Source: an uncultured Bacteroidota bacterium
Lineage (GTDB): Bacteria > Bacteroidota > Bacteroidia > Flavobacteriales > Flavobacteriaceae
Assembly: GCA_902593165.1 (NCBI GenBank)
Contig: CACJHI010000011.1
Span: forward strand, 1-49,388
Length of the DNA stretch: 49,388 bases
Reading direction: 5' to 3'
The notes under the pieces are model-generated. The model worked only from the letters and a program-made list of their open reading frames with translations, was not told the DNA's origin and searched no databases. The stretch's first letter is position 1. Every line of letters starts with the position of its first letter. The position numbers and the translations under genes are program-made. This document shows, one piece after another, positions 1 through 7,258 of the stretch.

Positions 1-975
1 GCAAAAAGCCCTAACTCAATTTCAATAGGCCAGAACATGACAACATTAAACTATAGTTTGGCAAGGGCTTTATCAAAAAAATTTAAAGAAGGAGACGAGG
101 TAATAGTTACTGAGCTAGACCATGAAGCAAACAGAGGTCCATGGATGATATTGAAAGAGGCAGGTGTTAAAATTATTGAAGTTAAGTTAATGCAAAACGG
201 AACGCTGGACTACTCTGATTTTAAAAATAAGATAAATGAGAAAACAGTAATGGTTTGTATGGGTATGTCTTCAAATGCATTGGGAACATTAAATAATTTT
301 GTTAAGGTTAAAGAATATTTAAAGGGGCGAGAGTGTTTCTTTTTATTAGACGCTGTTCATTATGCTCCTCACTTTTCAATTGATGTAGAAAAGCTAGGTT
401 GTGACTTTATGCTGTGCTCAGCCTATAAGTTTTACGGCCCACATATAAGCTTTCTTTACTCAAGACCTGGCGTTTTAGAAAGCCTTGACCCGGATAGACT
501 GGTGGTTCAAGACCAGGAAGCTCCCTACATAATTGAGACAGGAACACTAAACCATGCTTCATGTGCAGGTGTGTCAGCTGCCATCGACTTTATTTCAACT
601 CTTGGAGAAGGCGAGTCATATAGAGAAAAATTGGAAAGTGCATACTTACACATCAGTGATCATGAGTTTAATCTTGCCAAACATCTATATGAATCATTAG
701 ATGGATTTGAAAAAACAACAGTTATAGGTCCTGATTTTTCTACAAGAGAAAGGACGCCGACAGTTTCATTTGTTCATTCTGACTGCTCTCCTCAAGAGGT
801 TTGCGAATTCTTAGCTAAGCATAATATATGCGCTTGGGACGGCCATTTCTATGCCCTTAAGGCAATTCAACAATTAGGTTTAGAAAGTAAAGGGGGGGTT
901 ACAAGGCTTGGAATTTCTTTATATAACACAAAAAATGAAATAGACACTGTAGTTGAGGCCATTAAAGCTATTTAG
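1..975 (+). CDS. Cysteine desulfurase-like class V aminotransferase, 5' end missing
   Basis: PLP-dependent fold-type I enzyme of the class V aminotransferase / cysteine desulfurase-like family (the VC1184-like subgroup is my best guess). The reading frame is open from base 1, with 12 residues before the first internal ATG at 37, including the family-typical GQNMTTL. The true start therefore lies outside the window and ATG 37 should not be used; family members are about 400 residues and 324 are visible. LDHEAN (nt 115-132) matches the conserved D-H-x-A-N segment. LLDAVHYAPH carries the Asp expected to bind the pyridine nitrogen of PLP, and SAYKFYGPH carries the Schiff-base Lys (nt 427-429). 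Substrate cannot be read from sequence. The 3' end overlaps the convergent Stealth gene by 8 bp. Confidence 0.85.
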   Translation, partial: AKSPNSISIGQNMTTLNYSLARALSKKFKEGDEVIVTELDHEANRGPWMILKEAGVKIIEVKLMQNGTLDYSDFKNKINEKTVMVCMGMSSNALGTLNNFVKVKEYLKGRECFFLLDAVHYAPHFSIDVEKLGCDFMLCSAYKFYGPHISFLYSRPGVLESLDPDRLVVQDQEAPYIIETGTLNHASCAGVSAAIDFISTLGEGESYREKLESAYLHISDHEFNLAKHLYESLDGFEKTTVIGPDFSTRERTPTVSFVHSDCSPQEVCEFLAKHNICAWDGHFYALKAIQQLGLESKGGVTRLGISLYNTKNEIDTVVEAIKAI

Positions 976-1918
976 TTTGTTGTCTTAATTTTTTAAAAAA
1001 CCAGTTTTGAAAAACTTTTTGTGTTTCTTTTTGAGCTAGGTTCAAATCTTGTATGTTCAAAAACTTTACCTCTTTTTTTGTGTCTATAGAGTGCAATAAC
1101 TTACTAAGCTCTTCAGGAGACAGCTTTTTAGATTTCTCTATTTCGATTAATTTGTTGGTTGATGATTCTACATACAGGTTTTCTTTAATTAGTAGGTGCC
1201 AACAAAGACTATAAGGCATAAATTGTTCTGGGTTCCTAAACTTGTGTTTTATCTGACTTTCAAGTCTCTGAGGAAATTTGTTATAAAAGTCTTTAATTAT
1301 TGATTTTTTTTGAGGCCTACCGCAATGATAAGATTTAAAATACATGCTATTAAAACCTGCAATGTTAGCTGCTTTTGATTGTGAGGCATTGTAACTAGGT
1401 CTCATATTGAAAAAGCTTTTAATTTTTTGTGAAATCACTTTAATGGGTTTTTTATTATAAGATTTTACCCAGTTTCCAGTTAAAACTGCCTTATTGCCAA
1501 CAAACCAATCTTCTGGACTTGTTTTTTTTATAAGAAACATATCATCATTAAAATATATAAACTTCTCAGATAGTCCTTCTATTCTGTGTAGAACAGCGTC
1601 TATAGATCTAATATTAAAGGTTGGCAAAAAACCCTCGTAATTTTCAAAAACTTTTTTATGATCAATTATTATCACTTTGTCTAGTGATACAAAATCTTTA
1701 ATGTTATTTAGGTCAGGAGTCTGATTGTCTGTAACAATAAAGATCTTCCTTATAAATGGAGCGTATTTAATTATTGAAGCAATGCAAAGGCAGATTTCGT
1801 TTGCTTGAAGATATTGTCTTCTTATGGTGTTGTTATCCTTAAGGTACTTTTTGAGTTTTTTTTGATAGTTTAGATCTGAACCATCTACCCATGTAATTAC
1901 AGCATCAATTTTTTCCAT
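968..1918 (-). CDS. Stealth-family polysaccharide phosphotransferase
   Basis: Cytoplasmic sugar-phosphate transferase of the Stealth family; known members transfer hexose-1-phosphate in capsule or exopolysaccharide synthesis. Conserved region 1 is visible at residues 4-15 (ITWVDGSD). Conserved region 2 spans about residues 38-140, with RKIFIVTDNQTP at 57-68, HRIEGLSEKFIYFNDD near 111-126 and the metal-binding-like FNDD at 123-126. The region around residues 183-240 (GRPQKK, PEQFMPYS) fits conserved region 3; region 4 is not obvious. At 316 residues it is close to the minimal family length. Its ATG follows the TAG stop of the upstream XRE regulator with no gap, so the two are probably co-transcribed and translationally coupled. 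No other capsule genes are nearby, so the polymer it acts on is unknown. Confidence 0.8.
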   Translation of the reverse strand: MEKIDAVITWVDGSDLNYQKKLKKYLKDNNTIRRQYLQANEICLCIASIIKYAPFIRKIFIVTDNQTPDLNNIKDFVSLDKVIIIDHKKVFENYEGFLPTFNIRSIDAVLHRIEGLSEKFIYFNDDMFLIKKTSPEDWFVGNKAVLTGNWVKSYNKKPIKVISQKIKSFFNMRPSYNASQSKAANIAGFNSMYFKSYHCGRPQKKSIIKDFYNKFPQRLESQIKHKFRNPEQFMPYSLCWHLLIKENLYVESSTNKLIEIEKSKKLSPEELSKLLHSIDTKKEVKFLNIQDLNLAQKETQKVFQNWFFKKLRQQTK

Positions 1919-2113
1919 CTAAACAAAATAAAAAAGCTTATTAATTGGGGTTTTTAGCGATTCAGAAATCCTTATAGCTACATCTAGGCCTGGCACAAAT
2001 TTATTTTTCTCTATCGATATTATGGTTTGCCGGCTAACTCCAGCCATTGTTGCCAAACCTTCTTGGGTTAAGTTTGCGCCTTTTCGATAATCTTTAACTC
2101 TATTTATTAGCAT
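1919..2113 (-). CDS. Small XRE-family HTH transcriptional regulator
   Basis: A 64-residue Cro/CI-type DNA-binding protein that is essentially only the helix-turn-helix (residues 3-57). LTQEGLATMAGVSRQTIISIE gives helices 2 and 3, and the C-terminal part (DVAIRISESLKTPINKLF) is the usual dimerising end of this small-regulator class. There is no effector or peptidase domain. The ATG at 2113 lies 1 bp from an 18-bp palindrome that is repeated four times upstream (2115-2231). A TATATTTG -7 box lies between the first two copies, which strongly suggests autoregulation. The TAG stop directly abuts the ATG of the Stealth gene, so this regulator probably also sets expression of that enzyme. Confidence 0.88.
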   Translation of the reverse strand: MLINRVKDYRKGANLTQEGLATMAGVSRQTIISIEKNKFVPGLDVAIRISESLKTPINKLFYFV

Positions 2114-2114
2114 A

Positions 2115-2132
2115 TGTAAAATAAACTTTACA
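2115..2132. promoter_or_regulatory. Operator copy 1, TGTAAA-N6-TTTACA
   Basis: Perfect inverted repeat TGTAAA/TTTACA with spacer ATAAAC, 1 bp upstream of the XRE start codon. It overlaps the proximal end of the putative -7 box at 2131-2138 and the expected transcription start, so occupancy should block initiation. Assignment to the adjacent XRE protein is inference. Confidence 0.7.
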
Positions 2133-2138
2133 AATATA
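2131..2138 (-). promoter_or_regulatory. Putative -7 box of the XRE-Stealth operon
   Basis: Reads TATATTTG on the minus strand, matching the Bacteroidota sigma-A -7 consensus TAnnTTTG, 17 nt upstream of the XRE ATG. The position expected for the -33 element falls inside operator copy 2, but no clear -33 motif is visible. A second match, TACATTTG, lies further upstream at 2210-2217 and overlaps operator copy 4. Confidence 0.55.
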
Positions 2139-2149
2139 GTAAAAATTTA

Positions 2150-2167
2150 TGTAAAATAAACTTTACA
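2150..2167. promoter_or_regulatory. Operator copy 2, TGTAAA-N6-TTTACA
   Basis: Identical over all 18 bases to copy 1, centred 35 bp from it. It covers the expected -33 region of the XRE promoter. Confidence 0.7.
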
Positions 2168-2188
2168 TTATTTAATATTTCTGTTATT

Positions 2189-2206
2189 TGTAAAGTTAGC
2201 TTTACA
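2189..2206. promoter_or_regulatory. Operator copy 3, TGTAAA-N6-TTTACA
   Basis: Same perfect arms with spacer GTTAGC, centred 39 bp from copy 2. Together with copy 4 it also lies upstream of the divergent YceI gene (start 2323), so that gene could be under the same control. Confidence 0.68.
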
Positions 2207-2213
2207 TTACAAA

Positions 2214-2231
2214 TGTATAGTTTACTTTACA
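2214..2231. promoter_or_regulatory. Operator copy 4 (one-base variant)
   Basis: TGTATA-GTTTAC-TTTACA, one mismatch in the left arm, centred 25 bp from copy 3. It overlaps a second minus-strand TAnnTTTG match at 2210-2217. Confidence 0.6.
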
Positions 2232-2322
2232 TTAGTCTAAAAGATGTTAAATAATATTTAAAAATAGATAAGAAAGCTTCCTAGATAGTTGATTTTTCTA
2301 GTTTTACGCAAATTTTAATACA

Positions 2323-2934
2323 ATGAAAAAATTATTCACTTTATTAATGTTTGTCTCTCTGGTTTCATGTAACATGAACTCAAATAAAACAGAAGACACC
2401 AATGATGCAACAATTACCGCTGCTGACGCAACTTATAATATTGTAAAAGAAGAAAGCAGTCTTGTCTGGACTGGGCGAGAAGTTTCCACTAGTTCACATT
2501 ATGGTACTATCAACTTCACATCTGGACAATTTGAGATTGCAGATGGTCTAATTTCGCAAGGAGAATTTCTTGTTGACATGACATCTATTAATGTTCAAGA
2601 CATGACAGGAGGAAGTAAAGAAAGATTAGAAGGACATTTAAGATCAGATGATTTCTTTTCGGTCGAATCTTTCCCAACAGCACACTTATATATTTCAAGC
2701 TCTGAAGTAATTTCAAATGGAAAATGGATGGTTAATGGATTTTTAACAATTAAGGACATTTCACATCCAGTATTGTTTGAAATGGCAAATACTGAGGATG
2801 GATGGAATGCTAACCTCGTTTTTGATCGTTCTAAGTATAATGTAAAATTTAGATCAGGAACATTTTTTGAAAACCTTGGGGATAAGCTTATATACGATGA
2901 TATTGAACTAAAAATTAACTTAAAAACTTCATAA
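2323..2934 (+). CDS. YceI-like lipoprotein
   Basis: YceI-domain protein of 203 residues. The family has a lipocalin-like barrel that binds polyisoprenoid or similar lipids; exact roles are mostly unknown. Residues 1-16 form a lipoprotein signal with lipobox LVSC (Cys16), so the protein should be lipid-anchored. The YceI domain fills about residues 38-200, with the typical YNIVKEESSLVWTGR opening, GEFLVDMTSINV strand, FPTAHLYISS segment and D-I-x-HPV. It leads a tight plus-strand set: the CDGSH microprotein starts one base after its stop and the FMN reductase follows. No clear TAnnTTTG box lies directly upstream; the nearest is the imperfect TAGTTTTA at 2299-2306. Confidence 0.9.
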   Translation: MKKLFTLLMFVSLVSCNMNSNKTEDTNDATITAADATYNIVKEESSLVWTGREVSTSSHYGTINFTSGQFEIADGLISQGEFLVDMTSINVQDMTGGSKERLEGHLRSDDFFSVESFPTAHLYISSSEVISNGKWMVNGFLTIKDISHPVLFEMANTEDGWNANLVFDRSKYNVKFRSGTFFENLGDKLIYDDIELKINLKTS

Positions 2935-2935
2935 T

Positions 2936-3019
2936 ATGAATTCTAATAGACCTAGATGTGGCTGTGGAAACACTCAAGACCCAGAAGGATTTTGTGATGG
3001 TTCTCACAGTAATCAATAA
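2936..3019 (+). CDS. 27-residue CDGSH-type iron-sulfur microprotein
   Basis: Very short open frame, ATG 2936 to TAA 3017-3019. It contains C8-G-C10, then P16, then F-C20-D-G-S-H24, which is the CDGSH Fe-S cluster motif with ligands Cys8, Cys10, Cys20 and His24. The known motif is C-x-C-x2-[ST]-x3-P-x-C-D-G-[SAT]-H; here the second-to-third Cys spacing is 10 positions rather than 9. Such domains bind a 2Fe-2S cluster in redox or cluster-transfer proteins but are normally at least 40-60 residues. The ATG follows the YceI stop by one base, and the stop shares a base with the ATG of the FMN reductase (TAATG), which supports real translation. Short length is the main doubt. Confidence 0.72.
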   Translation: MNSNRPRCGCGNTQDPEGFCDGSHSNQ

Positions 3020-3579
3020 TGAGTAAATTACTTGCTTTTGGGGCTTCTTCCTCAAAAAACTCAAAGAATAAAAAATTAGCCTCTTATGTTGCCAAGAGAA
3101 TGGCTCCAAAAGAGGCTATTCTTGTTGACTTAAATGAATTTGAAATGCCTATTTACAGTGAAGATAGAGAAGAAGAAGCAGGTATTCCAGATAAAGCATA
3201 TGAGTTTAAAAAATTAGTTAATGAAAGCATTGGGATAATTATTTCACTTGCTGAGCATAATGGTTCCTATACCTCGGCATTCAAAAACATATATGACTGG
3301 ATATCGGTAATTGAAAAAACAGTATGGAGTAATAAGCCTTTAATTTTATTATCAACTAGCGATGGACAGAATGCAGGGAATACAGTTCTTCAAACAGCCC
3401 TCTCTCGTTTTTCTCGACAAAGTACCCTAGAGATTCCTCATTTTGCTCTTCCTAAGTTTAATGAAAACTTTTCTGACTCTGATGGAATTACAGATAAAAA
3501 ATTAAGTGAAGATTTAGATAAACAGATAAGTATATTTTCTAAACAGGTTGAAAATCTACTTAACTCCAGTAACAATTAG
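3019..3579 (+). CDS. NADPH-dependent FMN reductase family protein
   Basis: Flavodoxin-fold NAD(P)H:FMN oxidoreductase of 186 residues, the normal family length. The FMN phosphate loop is visible at residues 8-17 (GASSSKNSKN), and the segment SLAEHNGSYTSAFKNIYDW (about 77-95) is the conserved flavin/dimer region. LLSTSDGQNAG near 112-122 is the second flavin loop. It is cytoplasmic and would reduce FMN or quinone-like acceptors. The start overlaps the CDGSH stop by one base, so a redox partnership is suggested by position only. The 3' end overlaps the convergent methyltransferase by 24 bp. Confidence 0.88.
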   Translation: MSKLLAFGASSSKNSKNKKLASYVAKRMAPKEAILVDLNEFEMPIYSEDREEEAGIPDKAYEFKKLVNESIGIIISLAEHNGSYTSAFKNIYDWISVIEKTVWSNKPLILLSTSDGQNAGNTVLQTALSRFSRQSTLEIPHFALPKFNENFSDSDGITDKKLSEDLDKQISIFSKQVENLLNSSNN

Positions 3580-4164
3580 CGTTCCATTCCATTCACCTTT
3601 TTTACCATAGCACCAAGACTCTATATTAACAAACCCTGCTGTTTTGAAAAAGTCTAACCATGTGTTTTCTGAGAATAATTGCATGATACTTATTGATGTC
3701 TCTTCCTTCCAGTTGTTTGATGGTTTATTTTCTTTATAATGGTCAATACCCATAATTAATCGACCTCCTTCACGTAGCCAATTGTTATAAATGTGACTCA
3801 CAAGAATTTCAGGTTTTTTAAAATAATAGAACACTTCCATTGAGTGAACGATATCAACCTTTTCTTTGGGAGTCCAATCTAATAAGTCAGAACAGAAGTA
3901 ATTATTTTTTTTATCCAGTCTTTTTGCTTTTTCAATCATGTGTAATGACCCGTCTACACCTATAGCTTGTCTACATCTTGGATCAGAGGAAATACCGCGG
4001 ATAACCCAACCATTTCCACAACCAGCATCTATAAAATTATAGTTGTCAATCCCTTTAGTTGAATATTCAATCATATTTTCAACAGACGCAGAGTGGTTTT
4101 TCTCCATACCTTCATCTTTTCCACTTAAAACCCAATTACTAAAAACTTTAATAGGAGAATCCAT
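3556..4164 (-). CDS. Class I SAM-dependent methyltransferase
   Basis: A 202-residue Rossmann-fold methyltransferase. SAM motif I is IDAGCGNGW (residues 45-53), motif II-like acidic residue in IGVDGSLHMIEKA, and the motif IV region is VDIVHSMEVFYYF. The end (WNGTLIVTGVK) is typical of these small enzymes. The substrate is not evident. It is the last gene of a three-gene minus-strand operon: its ATG follows the TAG of the histidine phosphatase gene with no gap. Confidence 0.82.
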   Translation of the reverse strand: MDSPIKVFSNWVLSGKDEGMEKNHSASVENMIEYSTKGIDNYNFIDAGCGNGWVIRGISSDPRCRQAIGVDGSLHMIEKAKRLDKKNNYFCSDLLDWTPKEKVDIVHSMEVFYYFKKPEILVSHIYNNWLREGGRLIMGIDHYKENKPSNNWKEETSISIMQLFSENTWLDFFKTAGFVNIESWCYGKKGEWNGTLIVTGVK

Positions 4165-4659
4165 CTAATCTACAGTAATTAATTTGTGGGTTATGCTTGA
4201 GTTACAGAGAGAGACTATATAAAGGTTAGAGTTAGTTAAGTCATCAATTTGATCATAATGATCTTCATTAATAAGATTATTCACAAAGTCTGGTATTGTA
4301 TTACTATGACCAACAACAACAGTGTTCTCTCCAACACTGGAGTTTAAAAAATCCTGATACACAATATCATCTGAAGAATAAATTATTATTTCTAAGTTTT
4401 TATTTTCGGCAAGAGGTTTAACTGTTTTTATCGTTCTTTTGTAATTCGTAGAATATATTTTAGAAATGTCTTTATCAAAAAAATAGTCTTTCCAATTTTC
4501 AGCTCTTATAAACCCTTTATTATTTAGATCAGGATCGCGATCTGATTTATCAGTTCTTACTTTTTCAGCATGTCTAATTAGGTATATTTTAGAACAGTCA
4601 TCACTAGGTTTATCAAATGAAACAACCATTAAAAGCACTAATATTTTTAAAATACTCAA
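4165..4659 (-). CDS. Histidine phosphatase (SixA/PGAM-like), probably secreted
   Basis: Phosphohistidine-type phosphatase of 164 residues. The RHG motif is LIRHAEK (Arg29, nucleophile His30), with a further active-site Arg76 (NYKRT) and the second catalytic His119 (VVVGHSNT). The first about 16 residues are hydrophobic and may be a signal peptide. The start used is TTG, which overlaps the TGA stop of the upstream membrane-protein gene as TTGA; an ATG at 4629 is the alternative and would remove most of the hydrophobic stretch. The substrate is unknown. Confidence 0.82.
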   Translation of the reverse strand: MSILKILVLLMVVSFDKPSDDCSKIYLIRHAEKVRTDKSDRDPDLNNKGFIRAENWKDYFFDKDISKIYSTNYKRTIKTVKPLAENKNLEIIIYSSDDIVYQDFLNSSVGENTVVVGHSNTIPDFVNNLINEDHYDQIDDLTNSNLYIVSLCNSSITHKLITVD

Positions 4660-5360
4660 AGGATTATTTTTCTTCTACTTATAGCATAAATTAAATATGC
4701 AATAATCATTACAAGAGGTTCCCAAATTAGCAGATAGTATGGCCACTCTCCAATAACAAGGGGATTACTTACTTCAGGGGGAGCATTTACATACATATAA
4801 TTAGAGTCCAATAAAAAATTAATTGGCATTATGATTGCCATTAGGATATTTAGGTGAATCCAAATCTTAAACCAAGAAAATTTAGGAAGCTTAAGGTCTA
4901 AATGTAGAAACATAAAAATTGGCAGAACTATAATTAGGCTATGAGATACATAGAAGTTTAAATAGTACCTCAAAGATCCATCAAAATAGTTCATCTGTGG
5001 TGTTAAAATTGCCATTATTCCACCAATAATACCTGTATAATATACAAACTGAAACAGCTTATCTTTTTTCTTAATAAAGGGAAGAACACAACATATAAGA
5101 GACGATATTCCACATAATTGAATAGGTAAATTATATTGGATATCCCATGTGCCACTCATAATATATCCTCCATTTTCAGTTATAAAATCAAGAATCATTA
5201 TAGCACCAATAAGATATGTAACTTGGACTTTCTGTCTCCTATTTAAAAATCTAGCAAGAATTAAAGGAACAGATATGAAAACTAATGAAAAAAGAGTCCA
5301 AGTTTTCCATTCATCTGTCATAAATTCAACGACATAAATTGGGATTGGATTCTCTTCCAT
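4656..5360 (-). CDS. TIGR02206-type (YwaF-like) integral membrane protein
   Basis: Polytopic inner-membrane protein of 234 residues with about six or seven hydrophobic segments. The conserved LPIQLCGISSLIC (residues 78-90) inside a membrane span, together with NYFDGSLRYYLNFYVSHSL (about 155-173), fits the TIGR02206 / YwaF family of unknown function. It is the first gene of the operon with the histidine phosphatase and the methyltransferase. A TACATTTG -7 box is 16 nt upstream of its ATG. Confidence 0.75.
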   Translation of the reverse strand: MEENPIPIYVVEFMTDEWKTWTLFSLVFISVPLILARFLNRRQKVQVTYLIGAIMILDFITENGGYIMSGTWDIQYNLPIQLCGISSLICCVLPFIKKKDKLFQFVYYTGIIGGIMAILTPQMNYFDGSLRYYLNFYVSHSLIIVLPIFMFLHLDLKLPKFSWFKIWIHLNILMAIIMPINFLLDSNYMYVNAPPEVSNPLVIGEWPYYLLIWEPLVMIIAYLIYAISRRKIIL

Positions 5361-5376
5361 ACTAAAGTGGTTTTTT

Positions 5377-5384
5377 CAAATGTA
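5377..5384 (-). promoter_or_regulatory. Putative -7 box of the membrane protein-phosphatase-methyltransferase operon
   Basis: TACATTTG on the minus strand, matching TAnnTTTG, 16 nt before the ATG at 5360. No -33 box is evident. Confidence 0.5.
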
Positions 5385-5394
5385 TAAAAACTAT

Positions 5395-6369
5395 TTAACT
5401 AAGATTATAATAGAATGAGTTTCTCAATAATTCAAGACTTTTTGGTACGGCAATGTTCGCATCCTCATTTCCTTCAAACTCAAGAGAAATATATCCTTTG
5501 TAGTTGTTCTTTCTCATTAACTCACCTATCGACTTATAATCAATATTAATCTGATCAAACGCTGGCCATTTTGCACCACCATAGTATGTTTTTGCTTGAA
5601 TTAAACAGGTATGGGGAGCTAACTCAGCAAGTTGTTTTTCTCTGTCATCAAAGAAGTTACCTGTATCTAATGTAACACTTAGCCATGGAGAGTCTATTGC
5701 ATTGACGATCCTCATCACTCCTTTAGAAGTTAGACCTAAACCCCAGTGGTTTTCAAGACCGAGAACGACACCACACTTTTCTGCTGTTGGAATACATTGT
5801 TCAATAGAATCAATAACCCATTTAAACCCTTCCTCCTCGGAATAGCCATCAATTACAGATTCTACACCTTTGTTATCCATTAAAACATCAAATTCTGATT
5901 TGTTCCCAATCGGTTTTGTTGTTCCCCACCTACCGGTATTAATTCTAATAGTGGGAATTCCTAGAGAATAAGCCACTTCAATCTGATGCTTTGTTAATTC
6001 AATATTTTCTTTTCTTTTTGATGCATCAGGACTAACAAAACTTTGATGGGTTGAGAGTCCCATAATATCTAAACCTGAATCGAATGCTCTTTTTTTGAGT
6101 TTTTGTAAATAACCATTTTCTTCTGATTCCATTTGAATAAGTAAAAGTTCTATTCCGTCAAATCCAAATTCAGAGGCTTTATCAATACAATATTCAATTG
6201 GAGTTTCTCGCCCATTAAACTGCCAGAAAGAGTAAGTTGACACACCAATGGGATTATGTTTAATTTTTTTTAATGATAAGTTATTGCTTCTTTCTAGCTT
6301 ATTAAAGCTAACCAGAGGGGCTCCTATTGAAGCAGCAGCAATGGATTTAATTAAAGATCTTCGTTTCAT
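5395..6369 (-). CDS. Sugar phosphate isomerase/epimerase-like TIM-barrel protein, exported
   Basis: Xylose-isomerase-like TIM barrel (AP endonuclease 2 superfamily) of 324 residues. The N-terminus MKRRSLIK followed by an Ala-rich hydrophobic stretch is a twin-arginine (Tat) type signal, so the folded protein is probably exported. Likely metal ligands are Glu206 (LGLENHWG), Asp235 (VTLDTGNFF), possibly Gln258 (LIQAKT) and Glu297 (YISLEFEG). Flavobacterial relatives act in sugar or inositol catabolism or are uncharacterised; the substrate here is unknown. It is transcribed alone and divergently from the next gene, 78 bp apart. Confidence 0.82.
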   Translation of the reverse strand: MKRRSLIKSIAAASIGAPLVSFNKLERSNNLSLKKIKHNPIGVSTYSFWQFNGRETPIEYCIDKASEFGFDGIELLLIQMESEENGYLQKLKKRAFDSGLDIMGLSTHQSFVSPDASKRKENIELTKHQIEVAYSLGIPTIRINTGRWGTTKPIGNKSEFDVLMDNKGVESVIDGYSEEEGFKWVIDSIEQCIPTAEKCGVVLGLENHWGLGLTSKGVMRIVNAIDSPWLSVTLDTGNFFDDREKQLAELAPHTCLIQAKTYYGGAKWPAFDQINIDYKSIGELMRKNNYKGYISLEFEGNEDANIAVPKSLELLRNSFYYNLS

Positions 6370-6447
6370 AAGTTGTAAATTAATAAAAGGAATTGGTTTT
6401 TTACCTAAATTTAGTTCTCAAATTAATTCTAAACTAAAATCAAAAAA

Positions 6448-7197
6448 ATGAAAAAATTATTTTTACTTATAGCAATTCTTGCAGTAGGATCAATCTCTGC
6501 TCAAGGAAACGGTGACTTTGTTTCTTTTCAATTTGTTAAGACAACACCAGGTGAACAATATAACGTTATATTGAATGAAAAATGGAAAGAGCTTCATCAA
6601 ATGCGAATAGATGAGGGAACAATTACTGGATGGGATACCTGGTGGAGAGTGGGTGCTACTCCAGAATCTGATTGGAACCTTCTAATTGTTACAGTTGCAA
6701 GACATCCAGACAGTCTTAACGCAAATGTGGGAGTGCCAAAAATGAGACCTGAATATAGTGAAATGGATAGAGAGATCTTCCTAGAAAAGAACTATAAGGC
6801 AAGGACTCTAGTTTGGCAAAATGTTTATGTAAATAAAGGATTAAATTTTGCTGGTAATAATGGTGAAACACCTGCAGTACCTCAAGTTGCCGTAATAAAT
6901 CCAATGAAGACAGATTATTCTAATGATGCCAAATATGAGGCATTAGAGAACAGTCTTAACTCAGGAGATTTAGGCCCAAGATTAGGTTGGGGGTTACTAA
7001 AGCGAATAGATAATTATGGAGATGACATTCATCACAATTATATGACAGTTGATTTCTATGAAAACATGTCTGATTTAATGCTCTCAAGAGTTCCTACTCA
7101 GAATGCCAATAGACAGCTCCAAGAAGTTGTTAAAATGAGAAAGCATGTAAGTAGTATAAGACTATGGTCAGGTATCTCATTGAGACCAACACAATAA
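6448..7197 (+). CDS. Secreted protein of unknown function, possible two-domain ferredoxin-like fold
   Basis: I do not recognise a named family. The 249-residue protein has a clean Sec signal (residues 1-18, cut likely after GSISA). The halves around 24-86 and 145-210 look alike: each begins with a strand (FVSFQFVKT; VAVINPMKT), continues with an amphipathic helix (EQYNVILNEKWKELHQ; DAKYEALENSLN), then G-W (TGWDTWWRV; LGWGLLKRI) and a final strand. That suggests a duplicated dimeric alpha/beta-barrel (ABM-like) domain, which is inference. It is followed by a strong terminator at 7218-7246, so it is a single-gene unit. Confidence 0.8.
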   Translation: MKKLFLLIAILAVGSISAQGNGDFVSFQFVKTTPGEQYNVILNEKWKELHQMRIDEGTITGWDTWWRVGATPESDWNLLIVTVARHPDSLNANVGVPKMRPEYSEMDREIFLEKNYKARTLVWQNVYVNKGLNFAGNNGETPAVPQVAVINPMKTDYSNDAKYEALENSLNSGDLGPRLGWGLLKRIDNYGDDIHHNYMTVDFYENMSDLMLSRVPTQNANRQLQEVVKMRKHVSSIRLWSGISLRPTQ

Positions 7198-7217
7198 TTC
7201 CAAAAAAACAACTTTTT

Positions 7218-7246
7218 AAAAACCCCCCATATGAGGGGGTTTTTTT
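7218..7246 (+). terminator. Rho-independent terminator
   Basis: Stem of A-run plus CCCCC (7223-7227) pairing with GGGGG (7235-7239) plus T-run, short loop, then a T tract. It ends the secreted-protein gene. The T tract runs into a TAnnTTTG match for the next gene. Confidence 0.88.
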
Positions 7247-7253
7247 ATTTTTG
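7246..7253 (+). promoter_or_regulatory. Putative -7 box of the serine hydrolase gene
   Basis: TATTTTTG matches TAnnTTTG and ends 5 nt before ATG 7259, so the transcript would be leaderless or nearly so. No -33 motif is possible in the GC-rich stem upstream, so this is weak. Confidence 0.35.
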
Positions 7254-7258
7254 ATACT

